A DNA stretch of 64,000 nucleotides from Paraphaeosphaeria minitans (GCA_015832175.1 WJXW01000008.1:620001-684000); one strand, 5' to 3'; counted from the stretch's first letter, positions 35,193 through 47,399 are shown. Notes: a model not told the origin generated them from the sequence alone. Numbers and translations are program-made.

Positions 35193-37812
35193 CTAGTGGC
35201 TGCCGTTCTTTCGGAAAGTGAGAAGCTGAGATAGACCAGCGAGGCCGCATCCGGTCTTCAGGAAGTCATGGCTGATCAATTCTGACGCACTGGCTCTTGA
35301 CTTGACGTCCACGCATAGACACACCGACAAGAAAGCCTTCAGCTCCTTAGAGAGCTTGTCGGGCTTCTTGAGTCTAGGAGTACCATTGGTCGCGATGAGG
35401 TAAAGCGCCTTTAACGGTTCCTCGTTCAGGTATGGCGGCTCGGACTCGATCATTTCAATGGCCATGATACCCAGGGACCAGATGTCGACCTTGTTGCCGT
35501 ACTCTTTCTGCTTGACAACTTCTGGTGCCATCCAGTATGGAGTTCCGACCATAGTCGCTCGCTTGCTGCGTTGTTCCGTAAGTTTTGCGCAGAAACCAAA
35601 ATCAGCTGTTATTAGGTTAGCATGCAATTCTTGTGTAGTGAAACCCATGGACATACTGATCTTGACGCGACCGCGACCGTCTAGTAGTACGTTGTCACTC
35701 TTGATATCACGGTGAATGATGTTCTTGGTGTGCAGATCTTCCAAACCCTTGCATGTCTGTCATTGTCAGTAGGTGCTTGAAATTTTGCAATTAGATACTA
35801 ACCTCCAAGCAAATAGTCGCAATCTGGTCTTCGCTGATGGATGGGTTGTTGTCAATGACATCTGTCAGAGCTCCTCCCTCCATGAACTCCATGACTACCC
35901 ACAGTTCTGATTGATCTTCCTGCAAGAATGCATCTAGGAAGTCAACAATGTTGGGGTGGTGGCTGTCCTTCATGACGATGATCTCGTTGACAATCAACTC
36001 CTTGCGTGGCTGGTTGCGCAAATCCATCTGCTTGATAGCCACTTGAGCCCGAGGGCCGTTCTCCCGAAGAATTTTCTGCGCCATTGGAGACGTCGCACCT
36101 TCACGAATGCGGGCAACGTACACGGAACCTGAAGCACCCTGACCGATCTTCTTCTGCTTGTTGTACGAGTCCAGTGGCTTGTCTTTCGAGACAACTTCGC
36201 GGAGTTTGGCCATGACCTCGCTTTCGGACATGCTGGACATGCGCACATCTTTGCGAGGCGTCTCTTCTTTCTTGGCGGTGAGCGCTTGCTCCGCTTTCTT
36301 CACAGCGTCACTGGCTGGAGCTGCGGCGGGCTGCTTAGCCACCACGTTTAGCGGTTTGGGTGCAGCAGGGCTCTGGTACTGTTTCGGTTGCGACTGAGCT
36401 TGCGGCGCGCGCGCCTGAGTCACCTGATTGGCCGAGTTTTGGTATTTCGAGTTCGGCTGGACCGGCGGACGTTGCTGCTGAGCAGCAGGCGCACTGTAAC
36501 CATTGCCATTCTGTTGACGTGGGGCCGAGGGAGCAGGGCGTTGAGCTTGCATCTGGCGCAAAGCGGCAGGTTGCTGCTGCGGGCCTCTTGAGCCGCCCGG
36601 GGTCGATGGAGCTGGACGGCTGGGATTGTAGCGCGATGTTCCCGACGGGCTGTGTTCTCGCGAATCGTAGCCGCCGCCTCCAAACTCCTGTTGTGCCATC
36701 GGCACCTTCTTCTGCGGTAAGGATGCATTGTAAGCAGCCAATTCTTCTCGCTCCCGTCGGTCGTATTCTTCCCGTTCACGCGCTCTTTGTTGCTGCTCGC
36801 GAGCTCGCTCTTGTTCCATACGCCTCTGCTGTTCAAATCGAGGGTCTTGACCACCTTGTGGTGTTGCGTAGCCAGATCCGGGTGGAGTTTCCTGTCGAGA
36901 CAAGCTGTAGCTGTCCTGGCGAGCATAGTCGTTGGGGGGTGCGGGGCGAGGAGGTGCAATGGAACTGCCACTGGCCGCATATCCAAGCTGCTTCTCCATG
37001 CCAGCGTTGACTGGCGGTGTGGGTGTTAGGCTAGGATATTGCGCTGGATCATCTGCACGCTTGACTAGCTTTTCTGTGTAAAATTCCAGTACCTCCAAAA
37101 CGGCCTTTGGATTCTTCGCATAGTCATCCTTGGTAAGCGCGGAGGCGGTGAGCAGCTTCTCCCATTCTACTGGCAAGCCAACGAAAGCGCCGCTCGTGGG
37201 GTCGAAGCCTACGTGTACTCTGTGAGTAAAGTTGGTGGGGTTGCTGACCCCACCCATGCTAGGGCAGCGTTGGTAAATGCTGTCTATCCATGAATAAACA
37301 TCATCGTCGGTCTCTACCTTGCAGGTGATAACTTTAGTAGGACCGTCTCGAGGTGGTGAAGAGCCCTTATTAGGGTTCAATGACCTCGTGATCTCGAAAG
37401 AAAGCGGCTGGGTATCGGAACGCTCCACGCCAAGGACGTCACGAAGCTGAATCGTATTTGCCACCTTGTTGGAGTTTGCGCTTTTGAAGAAGGTGAGCTC
37501 GAACTCGCGGAGGACGAGCCAACGGTCAGCCCAACCGAACGACTTGAAAAGACCCTCGTCTTTGACCTTGACATTGCCCTCCTTGACCGTTGCATTTGAC
37601 GACATGCTCTTTTCGGTCTGCGTGCGCATCAGCGAGGTAGTCGAGCTATTGCCGAATCCTCCACTGCTGAAGGAGGCGGGCGATTGCAAGCTCATTCCGG
37701 CCATATTTCCGGGCAGCGTGCTGCTCGTGTTCGGAGTCAACGCGAGGCGGGGTCGGTCAGTAGGGGGCCGCGGGGCGGGCCCCGGGTTCATAAACTGGTC
37801 GCGAGAATACAT
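35193..37812 (-). CDS. cla4: Cla4-type PAK protein kinase (PH-CRIB-kinase)
   Basis: Exons 37812-35803, 35756-35657 and 35605-35193 give 840 residues; introns are 46 and 51 bp. Domain order: a PH domain at about residues 75-185 ([19 protein letters not shown]); a CRIB/PBD at about 190-225 ([20 protein letters not shown]) that binds GTP-loaded Cdc42/Rac; a long Gln/Pro/Arg-rich linker; and a Ste20-group kinase with the Gly loop GQGASG at 557-562, catalytic Lys594, HRDIKSDN (Asp687), DFG (Asp705) and the activation-loop word [12 protein letters not shown] plus CRIB marks Cla4 rather than Ste20. In fungi Cla4 acts in polarity, septation and septin assembly. The second intron is a multiple of three, without stop, and sits two bases into the codon before DFG (see findings). 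Confidence 0.94.
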
Positions 37813-39309
37813 TCTGCTTGAAGGTCAGTTTTGCGGGGTGCGATATGGTGTGGAGAGCGCTGTGGACGAAGTTGAGTGCTCGAAGCAGGGCCGTGGCCGA
37901 GGCAGGGCCATGGAGGGGTGAACAGAGCGCCAAGAAGCTTTGTGGGCAAGCGCGACTGACAGAATTACTTACTTGGAGTCACAATTATGAGCACAGTGGG
38001 GTACTGGCTACTACAGTGTACGGCAGCTGTGATTGTTGCTGCTGTGACTGCCGCTAGACGCCCGATGTTGGTGCGAGTGCGGGGGGGTGTCGGCTGGACC
38101 GTAAGGCGTGTGGGATGCCGTCGCCAGCGGCGGAGAGGAGAAGAGGACGCGCTGTCGTCAAGCACGGCGGAGGCCCTGGGGAGGGAATGCTGCGAGCACG
38201 AGGGGGCCGCGGGACGGGCGAGGCGAGGGTGCGTAAGGCTGGGTGGGCAGCAGTCGGTGAAAGCGAGAGCTGGGCGCAGCCAATGGAAATTGCTGCCACA
38301 GGGTGAATCCTAGATAGACGCCGTCATGGGAGGCTCAGGTGTTCCGGCGCGAGGCAGAGGTGCTCGCAGGCGTCGGACAGGAGGCGAGAGCAGCGAGGGA
38401 GCGTGCTGTCGGTGCGGACACGTCGATGGGTGTAGCGGCGTCGTCGACCACGACGGCTAGCTTGGGTGCAGTGCAGTGTTGGTCGAGTCCGCCAGCAGGC
38501 TAAAGCAGCGATGCAGTGCACGTGACGCTGTTGACTCCTCGCTAAGCCTCGAGGAAACACACGGCGGCGAATGCGTCTGGTACCTACGGTGCCTTCATAG
38601 GTTGACCATCAAGATGAAGGATTCCGCAACCATTCTTTGCAGCAGCAACTCACGCAGCCATGTTTCACGCACCAGCACGCCCATGGCAGCCGACGGTCCA
38701 AAGTTTGACTGCAAGACTTCTTTGCCCGTCTCCCCGTTTCAGACGTCCGCCTGAATCAGAGAGATGCGCGACCGAAACACCCTTGCCTTGCGGCCAAACC
38801 CACCAACCGCCGACGGCGTCCAGCCGCGCCCGCCACCACCTCTGTCCGCGCGAAGCTTGTTATGTTTGCACCGGGCCCCTGACTCTGGGTGCTCGTGTCC
38901 GCCGACGTCTTCTCGTGTTTCAATGCTGGGGTTGTGTATCAAATGCACACGCACCGCACGAGTGTAACACTGTTTCCGCGTAAGACGTCATATCTGCAGC
39001 CAGGCGACTGCTTGGATACCTACGGCAGCCTTACCGGGGCGAATCACTACAGCAAGACGGAAGCTTTACAGTAAGGAAGTGAACCTCTGGGTCCATCTAT
39101 GATCCTGCCTTTGCAGCTATGTAGGTAGTTTCTCGCAAGCATGAGGTCTCCGGGTCAATTGTCAAAGTACCGGGATGTCAGGACGCAACAGCTTTGTAAA
39201 CTCTCCTGCAAAATCTGTCTGTGCCAGAGATGCCATCCGGAAGATGGTACCTTCCACGTCCGCCGGGTTACCAGTTGCCGAACATGTCAAACAGCTCGCC
39301 CCTCCTGCG
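37813..39309. other. long intergenic / probable cla4 promoter and leader
   Basis: About 1.5 kb between the kinase start and the 3' end of the antiporter gene. Several short overlapping frames on both strands lack any family resemblance. The region near 37990-38300 is GC-rich with simple CAG/CTG-like words. The most likely content is the kinase 5' leader and promoter plus the antiporter 3' region, but a small unrecognised gene cannot be excluded. Confidence 0.45.
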
Positions 39310-41180
39310 CTACTCCATACCCCATACACCAAGGACATCCCTACCCGCTCCTTCCTGTTCTCTGTTCTTCTTGTCCACCAGCCTCTTCACCCTGCGGACC
39401 GATAGACCCACACCCAGCGGCCCGAGGATCGTGCACAGGACGATGGCCCACGTCACAATCAGAAACATATCTGAGCTCGACCCAGGCTCTTGTTGTCCCG
39501 ATGAGAACACCCCATGTGACTCAGCTACCGAGGAGATGAGAAACCCGATCTCCCCGCGGGCTGTCATCGCGCAGGCCAGTATGAGGGGTGGGTGCAGAGA
39601 GAACGGCTTCTGTGCGGGGGAGGTGTGACGAGCTGTCTGAGTGCTAGTATTTTGCTGTCCCTCTTGTGCACCTTGAGGAAGTGGCCGGCTAATGCGGCTG
39701 TCTTTCTTTCCCCAAAGGTGAGGGATAGACGACAGTCTCAGCCTTGCTAACACTTTGCTCAAAGTCTCCCTCAGAGGCGCAAGAGAGAAGCGAACGAGCC
39801 AGAGACCGCACATAATTTTTGCAGCCGCCATCAAGATTGTGTATACGATGCCGCGCCATACGATAGAACCCCGGAACATCCGCGTTATCGGAATAGAAAA
39901 GCCAATCGAAGCGAAGAACAATGGCTGTAGGATTCGGCTTACAGCTTGTTGGTAGTAACGCTCGTAGACAGCAGTACCAGAAGTTTCCTCGTCGACTATC
40001 GGCTCTTTCTGGGACGTATTCTCGGGGTTGCGTTGTTCTTCATGGTCCTGCTCTGGGCCAGCTTGAACATCAGCTTGCGCCGAAATCACTCCTGCTTCGC
40101 GGGCTCCTTCGCGGGCTACTTCGCCGGCTGCTTCGCCGGACGCAGTTCGCACAGCTTCTAATTTCTCCTTTGAAGATGTCCTCACCTTTTGTCGGTGCAC
40201 CGGATGAGGCACCTCACTATCCCACCAGCTGATCACTGATCCCGCAATGTACGCAGCAAACAGATTAGACGTACCAGCATAACTAGCGCCCGCGACAAGC
40301 CCTAGGAGAAGAGTAGTGTGTAGGGAAAAAGCAGTTTGTCTGAGGCATAACAGCTTGGCTAGGCCGGCGTCCGGCTGATCTTGGCGAAACCTATTCAGCA
40401 CTATAGTCGAGGGCTTAACAATCATACGACACAGCAAAGGTACAATACATGCGAATGCAACCGATACTAGGACGGGTCGGACTATGACGAGTGCTCCGAT
40501 ATCACCTCCGCCCAGGTTTGAGATGACTTGTACCATGACAAGCCCTACGACGTCGTCCATCATGGCGGCACTGGTCAAGACGACGCCCAACCGGCTCGAC
40601 GACAGACCGCTCGAGGCAAGCACTGTGAAGGTAGTGCCCAGACTAGTCGAGCATAGTGCAGCCCCCGCGGCAAACGCTTGGAGGGGGGTTGCCCCTAGCA
40701 GTGGTTGAAGGGTGTAGGACAGACCAATTGGAAGGCCAATGCCTGTGAGAGCGACAGCGGAGGAGAGGACGATGTTGGCCTTTAGAGACGTGTAAGAAGT
40801 CGAAAGCCCGCCTGGAGAGGTTAGTTTTGTATGCACATCACTGCCATGTGCCGTGTGCCGTGTATACCGGTGCGAGGATGGCGAAATTGACGGTGAGTTG
40901 GTTAGGGGCACTAGATACCTTCGTATACAAGCAGTATCAGGCCAAGGTAGCCTAATTGAATGATGACTTCCTCAGCCTCAGAAGAAAGCCATTTGGCGCC
41001 AGGGGTTCCCCAGGCAATGCCTAGGAAGACTTGACCTAGCAGTCCGCAGTAGACAAGGCGGTCGAGGGCGGCGTTGACAAGATTCAACAGAAGCATGAAA
41101 GACGACTGGACAAGGATGGTGAGTATAGCCGGTTCATGGTAAGGAAGCGATGGCACAGTTTCAGCGTCGACTGCAACCAT
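39310..41180 (-). CDS. Na+/H+ (or K+/H+) antiporter, CPA family
   Basis: Exons 41180-40919 and 40811-39310, with one 107-bp intron (GTATCT...CTCCAG), give 587 residues. The join makes LLVYEGGLSTSYTSLKAN, a conserved early stretch of this fungal exchanger group. The protein is a chain of hydrophobic helices. The ion-binding pair Asp173-Asp174 lies in TSAAMMDDVVGL, as in electrogenic CPA2-type antiporters. A late helix reads MTARGEIGFLISS. A hydrophilic central loop contains Ala/Glu/Arg repeats (GEAAGEVAREGAREAG) coded by near-identical 12-bp units. Upstream extension to 41264 lacks an ATG (TTG only), so 41180 is used. Role: pH and cation homeostasis in plasma, Golgi or vacuolar membrane. Divergent from alpha-actinin. 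Confidence 0.86.
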
Positions 41181-41563
41181 GATGGCTAGGAAAGAGGTGG
41201 AAAGCGAAGAAGATGCGGTTGCCCCAAACAGGGCAGGCAGCGTTCTAGAAAGGCCGACGTGCAATGGATGAAGCTGGATGAAGCTGGATCGCGCAACAGT
41301 ACCCGTAGTCTAGTGACGGGTGACGGACAGGTTTGTCGTCGTCGTGGTGGGCGAGCCACTGACAGGGTGCCAACGGCGGACCCCCGCCGCCTCGACCCAG
41401 CCGACTCGCGGCAGCCCCATTTGTTTTGGCCGCGGATTCGCAACCCACCAAAGCTGCAGCAGCACACGACGCCCAAAAGACTCTCGGCCCATATTCCTAC
41501 CGCATGCACCCTCTTCTGGCTGTACGCACACTGACTCTGTAGTCTTCATGCACATCGCCCGCC
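41181..41563. promoter_or_regulatory. divergent promoter region (antiporter / alpha-actinin)
   Basis: 383 bp between two start codons, with a direct duplication gatgaagctg at 41268-41287 and a GC-rich middle. No defined element is recognised. The two genes have unrelated jobs, so sharing may be accidental. Confidence 0.45.
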
Positions 41564-43728
41564 ATGGCGCCGCTTGAGCAGCAATGGGTCAAGGTCCAGC
41601 AGAAGACCTTCACAAAGTGGTGCGCATCCCCCGCCAAACCCCCCGAGCACCCCGTACTAAGCGCATGGCTGCAGGCTCAACAGCAAACTCAAGGTCCGCG
41701 AGCTCGAGATCAACGACCTGATCACAGATCTCTCCGACGGCGTCAGTCACCTCCTGGACACGGCCCGCGAGCTTGCCTCCCGTTCCACAGCCAAGTTGCT
41801 CCTTGTTTACTGACTGCCGTAGATCGCCCTCGTCCACCTCCTCGAGATCCTGAGCAACGAATCGCTCGGCCGCTATGCCTCCCGACCGAAACTGCGCGTG
41901 CAGAAGTTCGAGAATGTCAACAAGTCGCTGGACTACATCAAGAGGAGGGGTATCCAGATGACCAACATTGGTGCAGAGGACGTGGTCGACGGCAACAGCA
42001 AGATCATACTGGGCTTGATATGGACTTTGATTCTGCGCTTCACCATCAGCGACATCAACGAGGAAGGTTTGAGTGCTAAGGAGGGTCTTCTGTTGTGGTG
42101 TCAGAGGAAGACGGCATGCTACGACGAGGTCGAAGTGCGCGACTTCTCGACAAGCTGGAACGATGGACTGGCATTGTAGGTGGACTGCGAGACTCGACAC
42201 TCTGCTCGGACAAGGGCTGACAAACAGATAGCTGTGCGCTCCTAGACATCCACCGTCCCGATCTAATCGACTACGACAGCCTCGACAAGAGCGACCACCG
42301 CGGAAACATGCAACTCGCTTTCGACATTGCGTCCAAGGAGATTGGCATCCCCGACCTGCTCGATGTAGAAGACGTCTGCGACGTGGCGAAACCCGACGAG
42401 CGATCCCTCATGACCTACATTGCCTACTGGTTCCACGCCTTTTCGCAGATGGAGCGCGTCGAGAACGCTGGCCGCCGAGTGGAGAAATTCGTACAAAACA
42501 TGAATGGCGCTTGGGAGATGCAGAACAACTTTGAGCAACGGATGCGTGAGCTGCTGCGACGGATTGCGGAGCAGCGCAAGCAGTGGGAGGAGGCTACTTT
42601 CGACGGTTCCTACATTGATGCAAAAGCTCAGTCCGCCAAATTCACCGAATACAAACGCAAGAACAAACGCGCATGGGTTGCTGAGAAGTCAGAGGTCGCT
42701 GGACTTCTGGGCAACATTAAGACGAAACTGTCGACTTACCGCTTGAACCCATACGAACCTCCGCCAGAACTCAGCTTGGAAGCTCTGGATACAGCATGGT
42801 CAAATCTCATGAAAGCTGAGCGCGAGCGCTCTCAAGTCATCAACGAGACGATACGAGACATCAAGAACGCACTTCGGAAGACCTTCGCCGACAAAGCCAA
42901 CGACTTCGCCCTTGCCTTGAATACGTTATCGATATCCCTTTCGGCCCTGGAAGGCGACGTTGAGGATCAAATGGATCACACTAAGAAGATTAGCGATAAT
43001 CTCGCGCCTTTGGAGCAATATTTGGACGTTATTGCTACACTCGATGAGCAGTGCGTGGAAGCCAACATTGAAGAGAACGACTACACCACGTACACTTACG
43101 ATGAGCTTGAGTACGAGCTTGGTTTGGTCAAGTCATCTGTCTCGAAAAAGCTGGCTTTCTTGGAGAATCAGATGGTCGCTCGTAACATGACAAATTTGAC
43201 GCCAATACAACTGGAAGAATTCGAGTCCGTATTCAGACATTTTGATCGCGACGCATCTAATTCATTGCAAGAGCTGGAGTTTTCGGCGGCATTGGCCAGT
43301 CTAGGCCTTGTGTATGATGAAGAGGAGATGCACCAGAAGTTCCGTGAAACGAGCGGAGGACGCGAATACGTCACCTTTGAGCAGTTCATCCGCTTCATGG
43401 TGGATGAGACGGAGGACCAGAACACAGCAGAGCAGGTTTTCGAGTCATTCAAAGAGGTCGCTGATGGCAAGGTAAGCACCATCCTATTCGCCGTTATATT
43501 TATAAATCATGCAATGTTCACACGACGCAGCCATATGTCACGGAGCTCGATCTCCGCCACTCGCTCGTCCCCGACGAAATCATTGAAGATCTCATCGCAA
43601 GTATGCCCGAACACAAAGGCCCAGATCTGCAGGAAGACCGCAACATCCCAAAGTACGACTACATCACGTACATGCAGCGATACATGGGCGATGCGAGCAA
43701 CGGCAATGGTCTCCCCAATGGGAACTAG
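41564..43728 (+). CDS. alpha-actinin (two CH domains, spectrin-like rod, EF hands)
   Basis: Exons 41564-41619, 41675-41741, 41823-42175, 42232-43471 and 43531-43728; introns of 55, 81, 56 and 59 bp with GT...AG ends. The product is 637 residues. It crosslinks actin filaments and in fungi serves the cytokinetic/septal ring and hyphal tip. The N-terminal actin-binding region has CH1 (WVKVQQKTFTKWLNSKL, LITDLSDGIALVHLLEIL) and CH2 (LLLWCQRKTACYDEVEVRDF, SWNDGLAFCALLDIHRPDLI, completed by the third splice). The rod (about residues 275-480) is short, as in fungal alpha-actinins. EF-hand loop DRDASNSLQELE keeps Asp at 1 and 3, Ser at 5 and Glu at 12, so calcium binding by it is plausible; a second, weaker EF hand precedes the C-terminal DLRHSLVPDEIIEDL. 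The start ATG follows cgcccgcc. Confidence 0.93.
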
Positions 43729-44694
43729 GATATCTCCGCCGAGACCAGGTTGAATATTCTCGCGAGGGCCTACACGCAAGGCACGTTTTTGAACAGCTTG
43801 GATCTTGCGCCTTTGCGTGACGGCGCGTTTATGTGATCAGTAGCGATTGGATAGAACGAACAGCGTTGGCCTATTGACTTGAGAGCCGGATTGCTATTTG
43901 CATTGTTCGGCGTTGGTTCGTAGTTCTGGATCGGAGGCTAGCGGGTGCTTGGGTTGGTCTTCGGTCCTGTGTCCTTCATTGGGTTGGATTTCTTTTGTCT
44001 GCATAAGCGAGTTTTGATTGGGCGAGCTTAGGTATACCCTTTTTTAATACGATGGCTTTCTTCTACCTATCTACTGCACTTGAATCTTGTGGTTCTCCTC
44101 TTGCGAGTTCCCCGCGTTTGGGATGCTGTTTGCGCCGGCTGCTCGCGTTCCTGTGAAGTCGAGACCAGGCGCGGTCGGGCTTGCGCTTGGAGGGAGACCC
44201 TTGGTCCACGAGGCGGGATTGGTGATTGACGGGTTCCTGGGACGGCGTGTGGTTAAGACGCAGGGAACCGCTAGATAGCCTAGATAGTCTACCGTACCAT
44301 GATCTCTGTGCAACGTCAGAGCACGGCCGTTGTCAGGGACTTTGGGAGTAGGTACTTATCCGCTAGCAGGAACCGCGATGTCAACACTCAATCGATGCTG
44401 GAGATTCTCTGGACCTGTGTAGGTCATGCTTCTTTATCGCATTGCCCACGTGCAGAAGTCCCTGGCGTGAGCAGCACTTAATTATGCCGCAGGATCTTGT
44501 GCGGCCTTTCTCATGAGCATTCACGTGTACGCATCTGTCTAAAGCCGTTGTACACTACCAGCATTCTGTTCGTCCTATGTCAGTGCTTTTCCGGCATTGG
44601 GTCGCCATTTGACCCTGCTACCAGTGGAGGAGATCCTTCAGGTTTTCAGTGTAGCATTTGCTATCAGCGTGAAGCCACAGAAAAACACATCACA
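43729..44694. other. downstream intergenic region of alpha-actinin
   Basis: About 1 kb with normal base composition. Short frames such as 44087-44278 show no family features. Bases 44030-44060 contain a T-run and ATACGATGG, possibly 3' end signals. No RNA gene recognised. Confidence 0.45.
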
Positions 44695-45357
44695 ATGCTC
44701 GATACGGCGTTGATCCTTGCTCTCGGATTCTTGGGCCAGGACATAGATGGCAGCTGGCGCTTCCAGTTGATCCAGTCGCCGAACCCTCGATACGCCGATG
44801 TAGCCGTTGCACGTAACGGACGCGAAAATCCGCCATACGACCTGACCCAGCCTTTGAGTCTACTTTGGACCGTGGTAACCGCGGTGAGCGCCCGCACCCA
44901 CCCAGGGTTACGATGGGAGTGTCAAGGCAAGGATGCGACGAACTTCGTGGGATCTGGATTCAAAGCTCGGGGGACGATGGATATGCAATCGAAGAACCAC
45001 CGATTCCTGAGATGAAGAAGACCGCGGTGGTCCAATTGGTACTCGCCTCCATCGTTACGATAACCAACGTTCTCGCTCTACGGCTCGCATCGACACATGA
45101 ATAATGGTTTTGGTGCTGGACATTTGACCTTGATCTATTACGTAGTTTTTCCATCTCTCCTGTGCTATCGTGTAAAGTTAGTCCTGGACCGGCTGCCGAT
45201 ATGTATAGTAGAAGAACTCCAAGGATCCATAGGAGAGCCAGCTGAAGGATGGGACACATACTTTCGAGAAGGCTTAGACGGCGACATGATCACGTTGATG
45301 GTTTTCATCGTGTTTTTCGCGGCGAGTCTGATGTTCGGTATTCTGTGGTCATATTGA
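44695..45357 (+). other. doubtful gene: small hypothetical protein with membrane segments, frames split
   Basis: Three overlapping + strand stretches look more protein-like than their surroundings. 44695-45015 opens with MLDTALILALGFLGQDIDG and ends in another frame's territory. 44865-45104 contains TAVVQLVLASIVTITNVLAL, a membrane-like helix. 45097-45357 holds HLTLIYYVVFPSLLCYR and MITLMVFIVFFAASLMFGIL, two more. The frames do not join by any convincing intron (the best donors and acceptors are too close), so this may be a frameshifted pseudogene at the edge of the repeat zone, an orphan gene with unusual introns, or chance. I do not recognise a family. Confidence 0.3.
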
Positions 45358-45945
45358 CGTTGGACGCTCAACGTGCTTTTGGCGTTAGTGCGTATATTTA
45401 TAACAGCAGGTGTGATCCTAGTGGCGCTGTTGGCTATGAAGGCGAACGAGGCTTGAGATCGTGAATCGACTCTAGCTGAGGAGCATCAGGAGCTTATGGG
45501 CGAAACCAAGGTGAAAGTCGTAAAAGCGTAAAGAACCGTCGGTGAGTGTCATATCTAACTATGCTACGGTACGTTACGTTACGTTACTGTGGTTGCAGAC
45601 CTAAGTAGTCACAGTGGGTTAATATCTCGCACCCCTGCACGCCGAAACTACTAGAACTCCCTAGTACTGTAACAAATAACGCTAGTTTTTTGTTAGTAAG
45701 TATTCTGTATACAAATAAATAATTTAAACTATCGCTAGCAGTCTCTAAGAGCTTCTCTACTATAGATCTAGCCTTATCTTTCTTATCTATTTTATCTATT
45801 TTATTAACAGCTTTCTAACCTACGCGTACACCTAGTAGTAGGCTAATAAGTTAGCTAATACTAGAGTTACACCTAACCTAATTAGGAAATTTAAGTAAGA
45901 AATTTATTCTACTACTAGCTTTAAATACTCTTTATTCTCTTCCTA
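45358..45945. other. right boundary of gene island, then AT-rich sequence
   Basis: Normal composition continues to about 45640, including a short repeat gttacgttacgttac near 45575. Then TA-rich, RIP-like sequence begins. Bases 45660-45940 are not assigned; the minus strand at about 45715-45800 has an open Lys/Asp-rich stretch (DKIDKKDKARSIVEKLLE, with one stop before it), perhaps a decayed gene or transposon ORF. Confidence 0.45.
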
Positions 45946-45993
45946 CTAATAAATAAAATCCTATTTAATTATAAGGTCTAGTTATAGGCAATA

Positions 45994-46430
45994 TATTAAA
46001 TCCAAGAGGGTAGCTAGTCCTAAAGGGTTAAGGTTGGTTCTTAGGCAGGAGTATTTACAGAAGGTAGAAGTTCTTATTAATATATTAGTATTTTAACTAA
46101 GTATAATAAGTTAATAATTTAGTCTACTAGAATCTAAATAATAGATTAATAAATAGATTAAATATAAGTATAAGAAGCTTATTCTTATGTTCCTATATAC
46201 TAAGTAATCCCACACGTCCTAGAATCCTATATATTCTAGAGTCTTATACGTCCTAGAGTCCTATATGTCCTAGAGTCCTGTGTGGGCGAGTCCTATATGT
46301 CCTAGAGTTCCTATATAGGCGAGGCCTGTGCGGTTTTTAGGACCCTTAGGACCTGTAACCTATTACCTAACTGTTTAGTTAGCCAACTCCGGCAGACTAG
46401 TAGTCTAGAAGTATAATAAGCTTGTGCCCC
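45994..46430 (-). repeat. chromovirus LTR, U3 type III (left part; rest at 57242-57274)
   Basis: Starts ta (TG after RIP) ttaaatccaagagg and carries the type III U3 with several 17-bp repeats (cctagagtcctatatgt) at about 46215-46310. It is interrupted at 46430 and resumes at 57242-57274 with gctggatcctaata. The flanks caata (45989-45993) and taata (57275-57279) are a target duplication differing by one C-to-T change. No internal chromovirus sequence belongs to it, so it is a solo LTR formed before the next insertion. Confidence 0.85.
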
Positions 46431-46842
46431 TGTTAAATCCAAGAGGGTAGCTAGTCCTAAAGGGTTAAGGTTAGTTCTTAGGCAGGAGTACTTATAGAAG
46501 GTGGAAGGTCTTGTTAATATATTAGTATTTTAATAAAGTGTAATAAGTTAATAATTTAGTCTACTAGAATCTAAATAATAGATTAATAAACAGATTAAAT
46601 ATAAGTATAGAGAGCCTATCTTTACATTTCTATATACTAAGGCTACTCTACTACTTAGTGCCCCTAAGTAACTAAGTATATTACGTAATCTACTTAGCTG
46701 CTTAGGGCTCCTAAGCGGCTAAGTGTATTACGTAATCTAATCTAAGCCTCTTAGCATCTTATTATTACATCTATAACCCTATTATTACTTTATTATACCT
46801 TTATAAGCGCCTAACTCCTATATTACTATCTAGTTTGTAATA
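46431..46842 (-). repeat. 3' LTR of chromovirus C, U3 type I
   Basis: 412 bp, begins tgttaaatccaagagg, preceded by the TSD GCCCC, followed by ttatcccctcccttcc (complement of a polypurine tract). Confidence 0.9.
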
Positions 46843-46879
46843 TTATCCCCTCCCTTCCTATTCTTCGTCCTAAAGAATT

Positions 46880-47392
46880 ATACCTACTAATTATAATAGT
46901 AAAAAGAGTTATCGCGACTTTATCTTTACTATTAAGAATTACAGTGCTATTATAGTATCTAAGTGTTCTTTCTATAAGGCGCATTCTTATATATATAAAG
47001 TCTATATTAGCTTAGGGAAGTGTAGTAAGTGTTAGAAATAAGAATTAAAGTGCGACGTAGCTATTACTTAAAATAAGTTTTTATAGTTAGTGTCTAAAAA
47101 AAAGAAGTTAAAGGCGTAAATATTAGAGGCGTGTAAAGAATAAAATACTATATTTAAAGCGCTACGTATAGCGCACGTAAAAAAGAAGTAGTTATTAAAA
47201 TAATTAGCGCAGAATAAAAAGCGTGCTAGAGAGGTAATTACAGTAGAAAGTACTACGCTAATAGAGTTAGAAGAGGATTTAGTTTAGCCTACTTAGCCTA
47301 TAGGTCCTATAGAGCTTAGTATATCTATTTAGTTAGTAATAAACAATCTTTCTTTAGAGTTCTAGAATAACTCTGTGACTCTGCCTTCCTAA
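46880..47392 (+). pseudogene. antisense Cys-rich/coiled-coil ORF in chromovirus C (version I)
   Basis: Colinear with the frame at 6261-6779. The start codon reads ATA where copy A has ATG, and the end TAA is at 47390. The length is 171 codons, a multiple of three, in spite of many substitutions. The Cys-containing region (FYKAHSYIYKVYISLGKC) and the Lys/Glu/Leu-rich part are recognisable. Direction is opposite to gag-pol. Confidence 0.65.
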
Positions 47393-47399
47393 GTAAGGA

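Noticed and set aside
36360..37010. 216-codon + strand open frame over the kinase linker
   Set aside because: Antisense shadow of the Gln/Pro-rich linker, low complexity, no family.
38054..38983. Several 60-110 codon frames upstream of cla4
   Set aside because: They overlap each other on both strands, have no shared features with known proteins and lie where a promoter/leader is expected.
41181..41264. Extension of the antiporter start to 41264
   Set aside because: The first codon is TTG; the ATG at 41180 begins the segment that resembles the family.
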